In this document: positions 37,246 through 46,225 of the stretch, piece after piece | How positions within the stretch are numbered: position 1 is the first letter of the stretch | How the letters are laid out: each line of letters begins with the position of its first letter | NCBI RefSeq assembly: GCF_905397435.1 | Contig: NZ_CAJPVI010000019.1 | Span: 62,001 to 126,000, forward strand | Reading direction: 5' to 3' | Length of the DNA stretch: 64,000 nt | Source: Cupriavidus numazuensis | GTDB lineage: Bacteria; Pseudomonadota; Gammaproteobacteria; Burkholderiales; Burkholderiaceae | The notes under the pieces: generated by a model | Database searches by the model: none | What the model was told of the DNA's origin: nothing | What the model saw: the letters and a program-made list of their open reading frames with translations, nothing else | Translations under genes and position numbers: made by a program

Positions 37246-38038
37246 GGTCCGACAAGCGTGCGGCCAGCGCCTTCAGGGCCGGCGCAAGGGTCTCGTGGAA
37301 CACGGACTCTTCGACCGTCCCATATGAGGCGCTGCAGCTGAGCATGTGCGGCTCCTTCTCCCCCACCGGCCGGAATGCCACCGCGCAGGCATGGATGGCC
37401 GGATGCCAGTCCCGGAACGACGACGCGTAGCCGCGCCGCTCGGCCTCTTCCAACGCCGCGCGCGTTGGCACTTCCTGCTGCTTCCATTGCTCCGGAAAGG
37501 CCTGGCTGAACTCGGCCAGCACGCGTTCCCGCCGCGCCGCCGGCAGCGCCGCCAGGTAGGCGCGCCCCATCGAACTCGACACCAGCGACAGCCGCGATCC
37601 CACGCCCAGCCCCAGCATCACGCCGGCGTCGTTACGGATCGACTCCAGATAGGTCACTTCCATGCGCTCGCGCTTGCCGAGCGACACCGACACGCCGTAG
37701 GACTGCGCGAACGCGAGCATATGCGGCCTCGCCAGCGCCACCACATCGGAAGCAGACAGATAGGCGTAGCCGAGCGCCAGCACGCCCGCATCGAGGGCGT
37801 ATTTCCCCAGGCTCTCGTCATAGCGCAGGTAACCGAGCTGCACCAGCGTGCCGGCCAGCCGGCTCACGGTGGCCTTGGGGAAGCCTGTACGGCGCACGAA
37901 ATCCTGGTTGCCCAGCATGGCCTCGCCGGTGCGGAAGCAGCGCAGCAACTCCAGGCCGCGGGCCAGTGCCGTGACGAAGTTGGGATCGCTCTCGCGCACT
38001 GAGGCAGCGGAAGTGGTGTCTGGAGAAAGGCTGCTCAA
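37235..38038 (-). CDS. IclR-family regulator, divergent from gcdH
   Basis: A regulator of about 267 residues. The N-terminal winged helix (FVTALARGLELLRCFRTGEAMLGNQDFVRRTGFPKATVSRLAGTLVQLGYLRYDES) and the GAF-like effector domain with SSSMGRAYLAALP and YASSFRDWHPAIHACAVAF are typical. The start is uncertain. The TTG at 38038 has a CCGGAG ribosome site and leaves the inverted repeat at 38081-38096 free as an operator; an ATG at 38098 would overlap that repeat. It faces away from gcdH and probably represses it until a glutaryl-type effector appears. Confidence 0.86.
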   Translation of the reverse strand: MSSLSPDTTSAASVRESDPNFVTALARGLELLRCFRTGEAMLGNQDFVRRTGFPKATVSRLAGTLVQLGYLRYDESLGKYALDAGVLALGYAYLSASDVVALARPHMLAFAQSYGVSVSLGKRERMEVTYLESIRNDAGVMLGLGVGSRLSLVSSSMGRAYLAALPAARRERVLAEFSQAFPEQWKQQEVPTRAALEEAERRGYASSFRDWHPAIHACAVAFRPVGEKEPHMLSCSASYGTVEESVFHETLAPALKALAARLSDPAG

Positions 38039-38080
38039 GGCTGGCTCCGGTTGGGAGGTCGGGCGCCACGCGCGACAATC

Positions 38081-38164
38081 GAACACACCGGTGTTCATCC
38101 CGCTTGCATGGCGAACGCATTGCGATATACTAATCCAACGGAACACAGTTCCGCAATGCGGAAC
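38081..38164. promoter_or_regulatory. gcdH promoter with GAAC/GTTC palindromes
   Basis: A sigma-70-like promoter (TTGCAT at 38104, 16-base spacer, TATACT at 38126-38131) points toward gcdH. Directly downstream lie two overlapping palindromes: CGGAAC-ACA-GTTCCG (38139-38153) and GTTCCGCA-A-TGCGGAAC (38148-38164, perfect 8+1+8). A third, GAACAC-ACCG-GTGTTC (38081-38096), lies toward the IclR gene. Binding over the start of transcription would block gcdH, so repression by the divergent IclR protein is the simplest reading. Confidence 0.6.
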
Positions 38165-38258
38165 TTAAAAATTCCACCGATTCCCTGGATTGCCGCTGAG
38201 GCGGGTGCATCACAATGCGCCTGGCAGCGGTTCCCCCGCTCTACCGAAGGAGACCTGC

Positions 38259-39452
38259 ATGGCTGCCAACGCCGAATTCCACTGGGCCGATCCCCTGCTG
38301 CTGGACCAGCAACTGACCGCCGAAGAACGCATGGTGCGCGACGCCGCCGCGGCGTACAGCCAGGACAAGTTGATGCCGCGCGTGCTCCAGTCGTTCCGCA
38401 ATGAAAAGACCGACGTGGAAATCTTCCGCGAGATGGGCGAACTGGGCCTGCTCGGCCCGACCATCCCCGAGCAGTACGGCGGCCCGGGCCTGAACTACGT
38501 GAGCTACGGCCTGATCGCGCGTGAAGTCGAGCGCGTGGATTCGGGCTACCGTTCGATGATGAGCGTGCAGTCGTCGCTGGTGATGGTGCCGATCTATGAA
38601 TTCGGCAGCGAAGCGCAAAAGCAGAAGTACCTGCCCAAGCTGGCCACCGGCGAGTGGATCGGCTGCTTCGGCCTGACCGAGCCGAACCACGGCTCCGACC
38701 CGGGCTCGATGGTCACCCGCGCCAAGAAGGTCGATGGCGGCTTTGAGCTGACCGGCGCCAAGATGTGGATCACCAACTCGCCGATCGCCGACGTGTTCGT
38801 GGTGTGGGCCAAGCTGGTGGGCGAAGACGGCAAGGAAGATATCCGCGGCTTCATCCTGGAAAAGGGCTGGAAGGGTCTGAGCGCCCCGGCCATCCACGGC
38901 AAGGTCGGCCTGCGCACGTCGATCACCGGCGAAATCGTGCTGGATCAAGTCTTCGTGCCGGAAGAGAACATCATGCCGGGCGTGAAGGGCCTGAAGGGTC
39001 CGTTCACCTGCCTGAACTCGGCCCGCTACGGCATCGCCTGGGGCGCGCTCGGTGCCGCCGAGTTCTGCTGGCACACCGCCCGCCAGTACACGCTGGACCG
39101 CAAGCAGTTCGGCCGCCCGCTGGCGCAAACCCAGCTGGTACAGAAGAAGCTGGCCGACATGCAGACCGAGATCACGCTGGGCCTGCAAGGCTGCCTGCGC
39201 CTGGGCCGCATGAAGGACGAAGGCACGGCCGCGGTGGAAATCACCTCGATCATGAAGCGCAATTCGTGCGGCAAGTCGCTTGACATCGCCCGCGTGGCGC
39301 GTGACATGCTCGGCGGCAACGGCATCTCGGATGAATTCGGCGTGATCCGCCATGTGGTGAACCTGGAAGTGGTCAACACCTACGAAGGCACGCACGACAT
39401 CCACGCGCTGATCCTGGGCCGCGCCCAGACCGGCCTGCAGGCCTTCTTCTGA
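38259..39452 (+). CDS. gcdH: Glutaryl-CoA dehydrogenase
   Basis: FAD-dependent acyl-CoA dehydrogenase of 397 residues that oxidises and decarboxylates glutaryl-CoA to crotonyl-CoA in lysine, tryptophan and glutarate breakdown. The glutaryl-type blocks are seen: [57 protein letters not shown] and the C-terminal [21 protein letters not shown], whose glutamate is the catalytic base of this family. The start at 38259 has a GAAGGAGA ribosome site. IclR regulation is likely. Confidence 0.93.
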   Translation: MAANAEFHWADPLLLDQQLTAEERMVRDAAAAYSQDKLMPRVLQSFRNEKTDVEIFREMGELGLLGPTIPEQYGGPGLNYVSYGLIAREVERVDSGYRSMMSVQSSLVMVPIYEFGSEAQKQKYLPKLATGEWIGCFGLTEPNHGSDPGSMVTRAKKVDGGFELTGAKMWITNSPIADVFVVWAKLVGEDGKEDIRGFILEKGWKGLSAPAIHGKVGLRTSITGEIVLDQVFVPEENIMPGVKGLKGPFTCLNSARYGIAWGALGAAEFCWHTARQYTLDRKQFGRPLAQTQLVQKKLADMQTEITLGLQGCLRLGRMKDEGTAAVEITSIMKRNSCGKSLDIARVARDMLGGNGISDEFGVIRHVVNLEVVNTYEGTHDIHALILGRAQTGLQAFF

Positions 39453-39496
39453 TCCGGGAACGGATACCTCGCACCCGTCCCGTCTCCGCACAGAAA

Positions 39497-39523
39497 TAAA
39501 AAAGCCCGGCTGGAAAGCCGGGC
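39497..39523 (-). terminator. Rho-independent terminator of the peroxiredoxin gene (minus strand)
   Basis: A GCCCGGC-TGGAAA-GCCGGGC hairpin (39504-39523). On the minus strand it is followed by a run of T residues (AAAAAA at 39498-39503 on the plus strand), so it ends the peroxiredoxin transcript. The plus-strand side has no T-run, so it is not a good gcdH terminator. Confidence 0.8.
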
Positions 39524-39604
39524 GAAGCACACTACCAAGGAGACGACGGGCTGCCCCGCCGTAGACAACATCGGCAAATGGCACAGGGCCTGAAGGCCCG
39601 GTGC

Positions 39605-40243
39605 CTACTTGTTCGGTTGCGGCGTGAGCCGCAGGTAAGGCCGCACGGCCTTGTAGCCCTTCGGGAATTTCTCGCGGATCACTGCCTCGTCCTTCAGCGA
39701 AGGGACGATCACCACGTCGTCGCCGTCCTGCCAGTTGCCCGGCGTGGCCACGCTGTGGTTGTCAGTCAGCTGCAGCGAATCGATCACGCGCAGGATCTCG
39801 TTGAAATTGCGCCCGGTACTGGCCGGATACGTGATGATCAGGCGCACTTTCTTCTTCGGGTCGATGATGAACAGCGAGCGCACCGTCAGGGTCTCGTTCG
39901 CGTTCGGGTGAATCATGTCGTACAACCGGGAGACCTTGCGGTCGCCATCGGCCAGGATCGGGAAATTGACCGTGGTCGATTGCGTCTCGTTGATGTCCTG
40001 AATCCACCCTTTATGGGACTCGACACCGTCCACCGACAGCGCTATCGCCTTCACGCCACGGCGCACGAACTCATCCCTGAGCCTGGCAGTCAGGCCCAGT
40101 TCCGTGGTGCACACTGGCGTGTAGTCCGCCGGATGCGAAAACAGCACGCCCCAACTGTCACCCAGCCAGTCGTGGAAGCGGATGCGGCCCTCGCTGGAAT
40201 CCTGTTCGAAGTCGGGGGCGAGGTCGCCCAGTCGCAATGCCAT
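39605..40243 (-). CDS. 1-Cys peroxiredoxin (Prx6 type)
   Basis: Thiol peroxidase of 212 residues. The peroxidatic site is FSHPADYTPVCTTELG, and the long C-terminal extension (VATPGNWQDGDDVVIVPSL, KGYKAVRPYLRLTPQPNK) is the Prx6 mark. It lacks the resolving cysteine of 2-Cys enzymes. The ATG at 40243 follows a GGAGA ribosome site; an extension to 40300 is unlikely. Confidence 0.95.
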   Translation of the reverse strand: MALRLGDLAPDFEQDSSEGRIRFHDWLGDSWGVLFSHPADYTPVCTTELGLTARLRDEFVRRGVKAIALSVDGVESHKGWIQDINETQSTTVNFPILADGDRKVSRLYDMIHPNANETLTVRSLFIIDPKKKVRLIITYPASTGRNFNEILRVIDSLQLTDNHSVATPGNWQDGDDVVIVPSLKDEAVIREKFPKGYKAVRPYLRLTPQPNK

Positions 40244-40401
40244 GCTCGGTCTCCTGAAAAATGCGTGGAACCAGAGTATCCGGATTGCGATCGAACCCAA
40301 ACGAATATAAAGTCACTACAAAATCACTCCCAGTCATATAGAGCGGCGCCCCGGGCGTGCGCCGCCGATGGGACGACTTTGCCCCTGTTGGTTTCGTGGT
40401 C

Positions 40402-40431
40402 TTGAAACCACGGGTACTCGCCACATATGCT
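40402..40431 (+). promoter_or_regulatory. Sigma-70-like promoter of the DUF883/YqjE operon
   Basis: TTGAAA (40402-40407), an 18-base spacer and TATGCT (40426-40431) lie 45 bases before the DUF883 start. A TGGTTT/AAACCA inverted repeat (40388-40410) overlaps the -35 box. Confidence 0.5.
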
Positions 40432-40475
40432 AAGTAACAGACAAGACGTGCCGTTACTCACCGGGGCAAGGCAAA

Positions 40476-40802
40476 ATGTCAGAAACCACACAAACCGAAC
40501 CAACCGCCCGCAAACAGGAGAAACTGATGAGCGATGTCAAGACCGTTCTGTCCGACGCTGAAGAACTGCTGAAACAAGCAGCGTCGACCACCGGCGAAAA
40601 GGCTGCCGAACTGCGCGAGCGTGGCATGGGCCTGTTGAAGCAGGCCAAGGAAAAGGCCCAGGACCTGCAAGACGCCGTGGTCACCAAGAGCAAGGCCGCC
40701 GCGCGCGCAACCGATGACTATGTGCACGACCATCCGTGGCGCGCCGTCGGCGTGGCTGCCGGTGTGGGTCTGCTGGTCGGTCTGCTGCTGAACCGCAAGT
40801 AA
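40476..40802 (+). CDS. DUF883 (ElaB/YqjD-like) membrane-anchored protein
   Basis: A 108-residue protein: an alpha-helical N-terminal part (VKTVLSDAEELLKQAASTTGEKAAELRERGMGLLKQAKEKAQ) and a C-terminal glycine-rich membrane helix (DHPWRAVGVAAGVGLLVGLLLNRK). E. coli YqjD and ElaB attach to the inner membrane and bind ribosomes in stationary phase. An alternative ATG at 40527 has a better ribosome site (AGGAG), but family members usually keep the 17-residue extension. First gene of the yqjD-E-K-like operon. Confidence 0.88.
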   Translation: MSETTQTEPTARKQEKLMSDVKTVLSDAEELLKQAASTTGEKAAELRERGMGLLKQAKEKAQDLQDAVVTKSKAAARATDDYVHDHPWRAVGVAAGVGLLVGLLLNRK

Positions 40803-40972
40803 GGCTGGCCTGCGCGCGGCGCCCTGGCGCCGCGGCAACACAGGCATGGTCCGTCATCGTGTACGGGCCGGCCATTGGCCCGGGCCCGGACACGATGCGT
40901 GTGCCCCCGGGCTTCGCCCGCTGAAAGGCGTGGCCGGCAAATGCCGGCGCGCCGCTTCCTCGCCGGAGCCGC

Positions 40973-41353
40973 ATGAGCGAATCCTCTTCCTCACCCAAGT
41001 TAATGGAATCCGTGCGCAACCTGGCCGGTTCGCTGGTTGCGATGGCGCAGACGCGCCTGGAACTCGCCAGCGTCGAATTCGCCGAGGAGCGCACACGGCT
41101 CATGAAAGTGGGCCTGCTGGCCTGCTTCGGGCTGGTCTTCTTCGGCATTGCGCTGGTGACGTTCACCGCGCTGATCGCGATCCTGTTCTGGGACACCTAC
41201 CGCTGGCAAGCCCTGGTCGGACTCGTGATTGCCTACCTCGTGCTGTCCGCCGGCTGCCTGGCATTTGCCCGACACCTGGTACGCAACGCGCCGCCCATGT
41301 TCGAGGCAACACTGGCGGAAATCGACAAAGACCGGGAGACCCTGCGCCGATGA
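40973..41353 (+). CDS. YqjE/phage holin-like family membrane protein
   Basis: A 126-residue inner-membrane protein with an amphipathic start (VRNLAGSLVAMAQTRLELASVEFAEERTRL) and two transmembrane helices (about 45-70 and 75-97). It is the YqjE family, which databases call phage holin superfamily VI, but it is a normal chromosomal envelope gene here. Its stop overlaps the next start (ATGA). Confidence 0.87.
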   Translation: MSESSSSPKLMESVRNLAGSLVAMAQTRLELASVEFAEERTRLMKVGLLACFGLVFFGIALVTFTALIAILFWDTYRWQALVGLVIAYLVLSAGCLAFARHLVRNAPPMFEATLAEIDKDRETLRR

Positions 41354-41841
41354 ACACTCCGGAATCCGGACCGGGCGCCGGCACACCGCCCCGTCGCGAG
41401 CATCCCCGCCCCGTGCGGTACGCGCGCGAAGTGCGATTGCCGCTCGACGTCCGCAAGGAACTGCTGCTGACGCGTGCGGAACTGGAGCGCCACGATCTGC
41501 TGAAAGCGCTGCATGATGTCAAAGGCGGCGCCCGGCGCCTGGGCAGCTTCGCCAACCTGCTGCCGCGCGCCGTGCGGCCGGCTTCGTTGATGAAGGTGCT
41601 CGGCCTGGCGCAGGACTATCCGCTGCTCAGCACGGCTGTCACGCTCGCCCTGCCGCTGCTGCGGCGCACGCCGGTGCTGCGCTGGACGTGGAAGGCATCC
41701 AAGATCGGGGCCGCCGCCGGCGCCGCCTACTGGGCCTACAACGCCTGGCGCCAGGCCAACAGCCAGGCTGTGCCGCCCGCCGTCGATGGCGACGCCAAGC
41801 CGCCGCTCGACACGGGTTTCCGCGATCCGCTCGTCCGTTAG
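41350..41841 (+). CDS. Conserved protein in the YqjD-E-K-type operon
   Basis: A 163-residue basic protein beginning with an ATG that overlaps the YqjE stop, so the two are translationally coupled. The position matches yqjK of E. coli, but I do not see a clear YqjK sequence match. A hydrophobic stretch (LLSTAVTLALPLL) and another (IGAAAGAAYWAYNAW) suggest membrane association. It overlaps the convergent GGDEF/EAL gene by 4 bases. Confidence 0.75.
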   Translation: MNTPESGPGAGTPPRREHPRPVRYAREVRLPLDVRKELLLTRAELERHDLLKALHDVKGGARRLGSFANLLPRAVRPASLMKVLGLAQDYPLLSTAVTLALPLLRRTPVLRWTWKASKIGAAAGAAYWAYNAWRQANSQAVPPAVDGDAKPPLDTGFRDPLVR

Positions 41842-44687
41842 TCCGTCATCAGGACCTCGAGCCCGCGCCCGTCGCTGAGCGTTGCCGTTGCCGTTGCCAT
41901 TGGCTGTCTGGGCGTCGGCACGAATGGCACGGGCGGCGCAATGTGGTGGCCCTGCACCAGATCCACGCCGAGTTCGCGCAGCCGCGCGAGTTCGGCCTCG
42001 TTCTCCACATACTCGGCGATCGTCTTCTTGCCCATCGCATGGCCGATGCGCTGGATGACTTCCACCATCACCTGGTTGACCGGATCGTCGAGCATCTCGC
42101 GCACGAAGCTGCCGTCGATCTTCAGGTAGGCCGCCGGCAGGTGCTTGAGATAGATGAACGACGCCATGCCGGCGCCGAAATCGTCCAGCGCGAACACACA
42201 CCCCAGTGCCTGCATCTGCTCGATGAATGCTGCGGCCTGCGCCAGGTTGGAGATCGCCGCCGTTTCTGTGATCTCGAAGCAGATGCCGCTCAACGCGATG
42301 CCAGTTCGCTGCGCCTGCTCACGGACAAACGCCGGGAAGCGGACATCGGCCAGCGAAGACGCTGACAGGTTGATGGCGCACAGCGCTATGTCTTCCGCCG
42401 ACTCCGCGCGCCGCTGCGCCAGCGCGGCGAACGCCGTTTCGACGACCCAGCGGTCGATCATCGGCATCAGGTTATAGCGTTCGCAAGCGGGCACGAACGC
42501 CATCGGCGGCACCAGCTGGTTGCGCTCGTCGACCATGCGCAGGAGCAGTTCGACGTGCTTTCCGCCTTGCCGCTGACCGTGCAGCGGAACGATTTCCTGC
42601 TCGTAAAGGCAGAACCGTCCGGCCGCGAGCGCTGCATGCACGCGGCTGACCCACTCCATCTCGCCATGGCGCGCCTGTACCACGCTGTCCTGCGGATGGT
42701 AGACCTGCACCCGGTTACGGCCATTTTCCTTGGCCACATAGCAGGCGGCATCGGCCGCGCTCATTGCTTCGGCCACGCCGCCGGTGTCGCCGTCCAGCGA
42801 AACCAGGCCGATGCTGACCCCGACCGCAAATGTGCGCTGTCGGTGCGTGAAGCGGAATCCGGCCACCGCTCGCCGCAGCGACTCGGCCAGCCGCTCGGCG
42901 TCCGGTGCCGGACAATGTTCGAGCAGAATGCCGAATTCGTCGCCACCGAGCCGCGCGAGCGTATCGCCCTTGCGCAACCGGGCGCGCATGACCGCCGCCA
43001 TCTGGCGAATCAGTTCGTCGCCGGCGGCGTGGCCGCAGGTATCGTTCACGACCTTGAACTGGTCGAGGTCCAGGTACATCAGCGCGTGCGTGCCGCTGGT
43101 CACCCGGACCCGCGCGATCGCTGCCGCCAGGCGGCGCTCGAACTCGGTCCGGTTGACCAGGCCAGTCAGCGCGTCGTGGCTGGCCTCGTGCGCCAGTCGG
43201 GCCGCGTGTTCGCGCTCGTGGCTGATGTCGTGCAGCACGACGACGACGCCGATCGCCTGCGCCGAGCGGTCACGGATCAGCGCGACCGATGGCTTCACGG
43301 CCACCGTGCGCCCGCCGCGGCCGGTCAGCAATGCCGTCATGCCGGGCCAGCGCTGCTGCAGCGCCAGCGCGACCAGGTTGCGCAGCGGCGCCTCGCTGCC
43401 CTCGTCGCAAAGCGCGCAAACCTGCTGGAGCAGGCGTCCGCGCGCCTCGTCCTCGCGCCAGCCGGTCAAGGCCTCGGCGGCCGGGTTAAGCGATTCGATG
43501 CGGCCCCAGACGTCGGTGGTGACCACGGCATCGCCGATTGCCTGCAGCGTGACCTGGGCCCGCTCCTTCTCGGCGAACAGCTGGGACTCGTAGCGCTTGT
43601 GCTCGGAGATATCCGTGAGCGAACCGGCCATGCGCATCACCCGTCCATCCTCGCCGCGCACGAGCTGGCCGCGTGCGCGGACCCACAGATAGCCATCGCC
43701 ACTCGTACGCAGCCGGAAGTTGGCATCGTACGGCTCGCCACGCCGCAGATGGCGCCCGAGCTTGTCGTCGAAGCCATTCAGGTCAGCGGGATGGAGCAGG
43801 CCAAGCAACGTTTCGCGCGCGTGCGGCAAGGCGTCCGGCTCGAACCCGAGCATCTGCGCGCAGCGCGGCGAAAAATACAGCCTGCCGCTGCGCACGTCCC
43901 AGTCCCACAGCCCGTCGTTGCTGCCGCCCACGGCCAGTTGCAGGCGCTCCTCGCTTGCGGCCAGCGCTTCACGCAGCCGGCGCTCGCGCCGCAGCCGTCC
44001 CTGGCAGAGCAGGATGGCGGACAGCAGCAGCGCCAACGCGACCACGACTGCACCAACGGTAAGCCATCGCGTCACGCGCCGCGACGCCTTGCCCAACTGC
44101 TGCGAAAACGCTGCTTCCAGCGGCGTCACCCGTGCATCGATGGCGACAATGCCCTGCAACACCGGCTCGACACAAGCTACGCCACAGCCGGGCTCGGCAA
44201 CCAGTTGACGCAGCACCAGCGCCTGCTCATGCAGGGCCGCGATCTCGCGGTCGCCCTCGGCCCAGATGCGGATCGCCGCATCCACTTCCTCGACATGGCG
44301 AAAGTTGCGGTAGAGACGGAAGATGCCCGCGATATCGTCAGCATGGATGGCGCCCGCGAGAAATCCGGCACGCGCGCGTTCATAGTCGGGCTTGTCGCGA
44401 TCCAGCTCGATGCGCGCGCGGTGGTCGCCCATCGGCGCGGCAATATCCGACAGGTAAGCCTGGAAATCGGCTTCGTCACGGTCCTCGCCATAACGCAGCA
44501 GATGCATGACCGCGTTCTTCTGGCCCCTGGACCACTGGCTCTCACCCGCAACGAGGGCGCGCGCGGCAGACAGTACGTCGACACTGGCGATGGTAAACAG
44601 CGCCAACGCGATAACCACGGGAACGAACGGCCAGATAACGCGCAGTGCATGCACATCGCCCGGCAAAGACTTGCCTGCTTGCCGCAT
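41838..44687 (-). CDS. Membrane GGDEF/EAL cyclic-di-GMP protein with PAS domains
   Basis: A 949-residue sensor. Two membrane helices (about 15-37 and 205-228) flank a periplasmic domain of about 165 residues. Then come two PAS domains (EERLQLAVGGSNDGLWDWD; LQAIGDAVVTTDVWGRIESLNPAAEALTGW), a GGDEF domain with an intact RLGGDEFGILLEH active site near 580, and an EAL domain. The EAL signature reads VELLLR near 712, so the glutamate is kept but alanine is replaced by leucine; INLSASS, EITETAA, DDFGAGMAS and EYVEN are present. Both cyclase and phosphodiesterase activity are possible. The ATG at 44687 has a GGAAG site; a GTG at 44729 also exists. Confidence 0.93.
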   Translation of the reverse strand: MRQAGKSLPGDVHALRVIWPFVPVVIALALFTIASVDVLSAARALVAGESQWSRGQKNAVMHLLRYGEDRDEADFQAYLSDIAAPMGDHRARIELDRDKPDYERARAGFLAGAIHADDIAGIFRLYRNFRHVEEVDAAIRIWAEGDREIAALHEQALVLRQLVAEPGCGVACVEPVLQGIVAIDARVTPLEAAFSQQLGKASRRVTRWLTVGAVVVALALLLSAILLCQGRLRRERRLREALAASEERLQLAVGGSNDGLWDWDVRSGRLYFSPRCAQMLGFEPDALPHARETLLGLLHPADLNGFDDKLGRHLRRGEPYDANFRLRTSGDGYLWVRARGQLVRGEDGRVMRMAGSLTDISEHKRYESQLFAEKERAQVTLQAIGDAVVTTDVWGRIESLNPAAEALTGWREDEARGRLLQQVCALCDEGSEAPLRNLVALALQQRWPGMTALLTGRGGRTVAVKPSVALIRDRSAQAIGVVVVLHDISHEREHAARLAHEASHDALTGLVNRTEFERRLAAAIARVRVTSGTHALMYLDLDQFKVVNDTCGHAAGDELIRQMAAVMRARLRKGDTLARLGGDEFGILLEHCPAPDAERLAESLRRAVAGFRFTHRQRTFAVGVSIGLVSLDGDTGGVAEAMSAADAACYVAKENGRNRVQVYHPQDSVVQARHGEMEWVSRVHAALAAGRFCLYEQEIVPLHGQRQGGKHVELLLRMVDERNQLVPPMAFVPACERYNLMPMIDRWVVETAFAALAQRRAESAEDIALCAINLSASSLADVRFPAFVREQAQRTGIALSGICFEITETAAISNLAQAAAFIEQMQALGCVFALDDFGAGMASFIYLKHLPAAYLKIDGSFVREMLDDPVNQVMVEVIQRIGHAMGKKTIAEYVENEAELARLRELGVDLVQGHHIAPPVPFVPTPRQPMATATATLSDGRGLEVLMTD

Positions 44688-44891
44688 AGGACTTCCGACG
44701 GTTGGGGCACCGGCAGCGTAGCGGGACACAACCCGTGCTGCCAGGATTGCGGTTCATTGTCCGTGGCGGGATGGGGGATGTCTCTAACTCGAAGAGGTTA
44801 ATACGGACTTGCCCACACTCTGGTGGGGAGTGGCCTCGTGTTTGCAGCCAATACGGGGCCAACGGGAGGGAGGGATCGGCGCGCAACAATG

Positions 44892-44924
44892 CAAAAGGGC
44901 CTGTGACTTGCGCCACAGGCCCTT
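44892..44924 (-). terminator. Terminator of tRNA-Lys (minus strand)
   Basis: An 11-12-bp stem AAGGGCCTGTG/CACAGGCCCTT with an 8-base loop, followed on the minus strand by T residues. It lies 8 bases past the 3' end of the tRNA. Confidence 0.85.
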
Positions 44925-44932
44925 CGAAATGC

Positions 44933-45008
44933 TGGTGGGTCGTGCGTGACTCGAACACGCGACCAACGGATTAAAAGTCCGCTGCTCTACCGACTGAGCT
45001 AACGACCC
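44933..45008 (-). tRNA. tRNA-Lys (anticodon TTT)
   Basis: A 76-base tRNA with encoded CCA. The acceptor stem GGGTCGT pairs with ACGACCC, followed by the discriminator A and CCA. The D-arm has TAGCTCAGTCGGTAGAGC, the anticodon stem GCGGA/TCCGT holds loop CTTTTAA with anticodon TTT, and the T-arm has the normal GTTCGAGTC. It reads lysine AAA/AAG codons. A terminator follows directly. Confidence 0.97.
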
Positions 45009-45069
45009 GAAAAAACAGAACCGCGATTATAGTGACACACTTCCCGATGTGTCAAGCATTGACGCTGAC

Positions 45070-46191
45070 TCAGGCGAACGCCATGCGCTCAAGGCGCCAT
45101 ATCTGGTAGCGGAATGCCAGCACGGCGCCCGCGAGAATGCCGCCGAAAGCAATGAACGAGCCGATGGCCAGCGTCGACACGCCAGACAGCCCCTGCCCCA
45201 CCGTGCAGCCGAGCGCCGTCACACCACCTGCGCCCATCAGGATGCCGCCGATCATGTGGTTGGCGACGTCCTCCGCATTGCCGAATCCTTCCCAGCGGAA
45301 TGTGCGAGTAGCCAGCGCATACACCGCCGCACCGGCAATCACGCCGAAGACGCTGACGATGCCGATGGTCAGCACCTTGCTCTTGTCGCTGAACATCATC
45401 AGCCAGTCGAGCGTATAGGCGTACGGCGCCACGAAGCTCAGGCTTTCCATGCGGCCGCTGTTGGTAGCGACGAACAGCTCTTCCAGCGTGTTCGGATCTT
45501 CGGCCACGTAGCCGATATGCCCCGACACGTACCACATCGCAACGATGATCAGGCCGACGCCGACGCCACCGAGCACGTTGTCGAACGTGCGGAAACCGCG
45601 TGCCACGAGCGCCCAGACCACCAGCGCCCCACCAAGAACCAGGCCCAGCCCGAGCTGCAGCGCGCCGCGCGCGACACCGGTGCCTTGCGACAGCAGCGAC
45701 GGCAGATCCTGCGTGACCGGCAACGTGACCGACACCGCGTCAACGGTATTGACGCGCACCACGCCGAACAACCCGCGCAGCGTCATATAGGCCGACAGCC
45801 CGAGGAATACGAACACCACGAGGGACTTGAGGTTGCCCGCGCCGATCCGCACCAGCGTCTTGCTGCCGCAGCCCGACGCCAGCACCATGCCGAAGCCGAA
45901 CATCAGCCCGCCCGCGAGCGCAGACAACCAGCTGAGCTTGCTCGCCGCGTAAATGGTCTTGGTCGGATCGATGAGCCCCGCCCACGCCAGCACGCCAGTG
46001 CCGATCATCGCCACGCCGATGGCCAGGCCCCACATGCGCATGCGGCTCCAGTCGCCCATGTTGACGATGTCCGAAACGGCGCCCATGGTGCAGAAGTGCG
46101 TGCGCTGCAGGATGGCGCCGAACAGGAAGGTCAGGGCGAAGGTGCTCAGCAGCACGGTGCGCGAAAGCGCGGCGATATCGATCTCGGGCAT
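45070..46191 (-). CDS. YeeE/YedE-family sulfur transporter
   Basis: A 373-residue membrane protein of the YeeE/YedE (TsuA-like) thiosulfate/sulfur-compound uptake family. Conserved cysteines needed for substrate relay are seen in AILQRTHFCTMGAVSDI, ASGCGSKTLVRIGAGNLKSL and ALGCTVGQGLSG, spread across about ten helices. The ATG at 46191 begins MPEIDIAALS; a longer frame to 46323 overlaps queC. It follows queC after 34 bases and may be co-transcribed. Confidence 0.88.
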   Translation of the reverse strand: MPEIDIAALSRTVLLSTFALTFLFGAILQRTHFCTMGAVSDIVNMGDWSRMRMWGLAIGVAMIGTGVLAWAGLIDPTKTIYAASKLSWLSALAGGLMFGFGMVLASGCGSKTLVRIGAGNLKSLVVFVFLGLSAYMTLRGLFGVVRVNTVDAVSVTLPVTQDLPSLLSQGTGVARGALQLGLGLVLGGALVVWALVARGFRTFDNVLGGVGVGLIIVAMWYVSGHIGYVAEDPNTLEELFVATNSGRMESLSFVAPYAYTLDWLMMFSDKSKVLTIGIVSVFGVIAGAAVYALATRTFRWEGFGNAEDVANHMIGGILMGAGGVTALGCTVGQGLSGVSTLAIGSFIAFGGILAGAVLAFRYQIWRLERMAFA

Positions 46192-46225
46192 GTCAGGGGC
46201 GATGAAGGAAAAGCTGGCGACTGGC

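Noticed and set aside
39497-39523. Terminator for gcdH
   Set aside because: The hairpin has its T-run only on the minus strand, so it serves the peroxiredoxin gene.
40973-41353. Phage holin, as a sign of a prophage
   Set aside because: The family label is historical. The gene is in a YqjD-E-type chromosomal operon and no phage genes are near.
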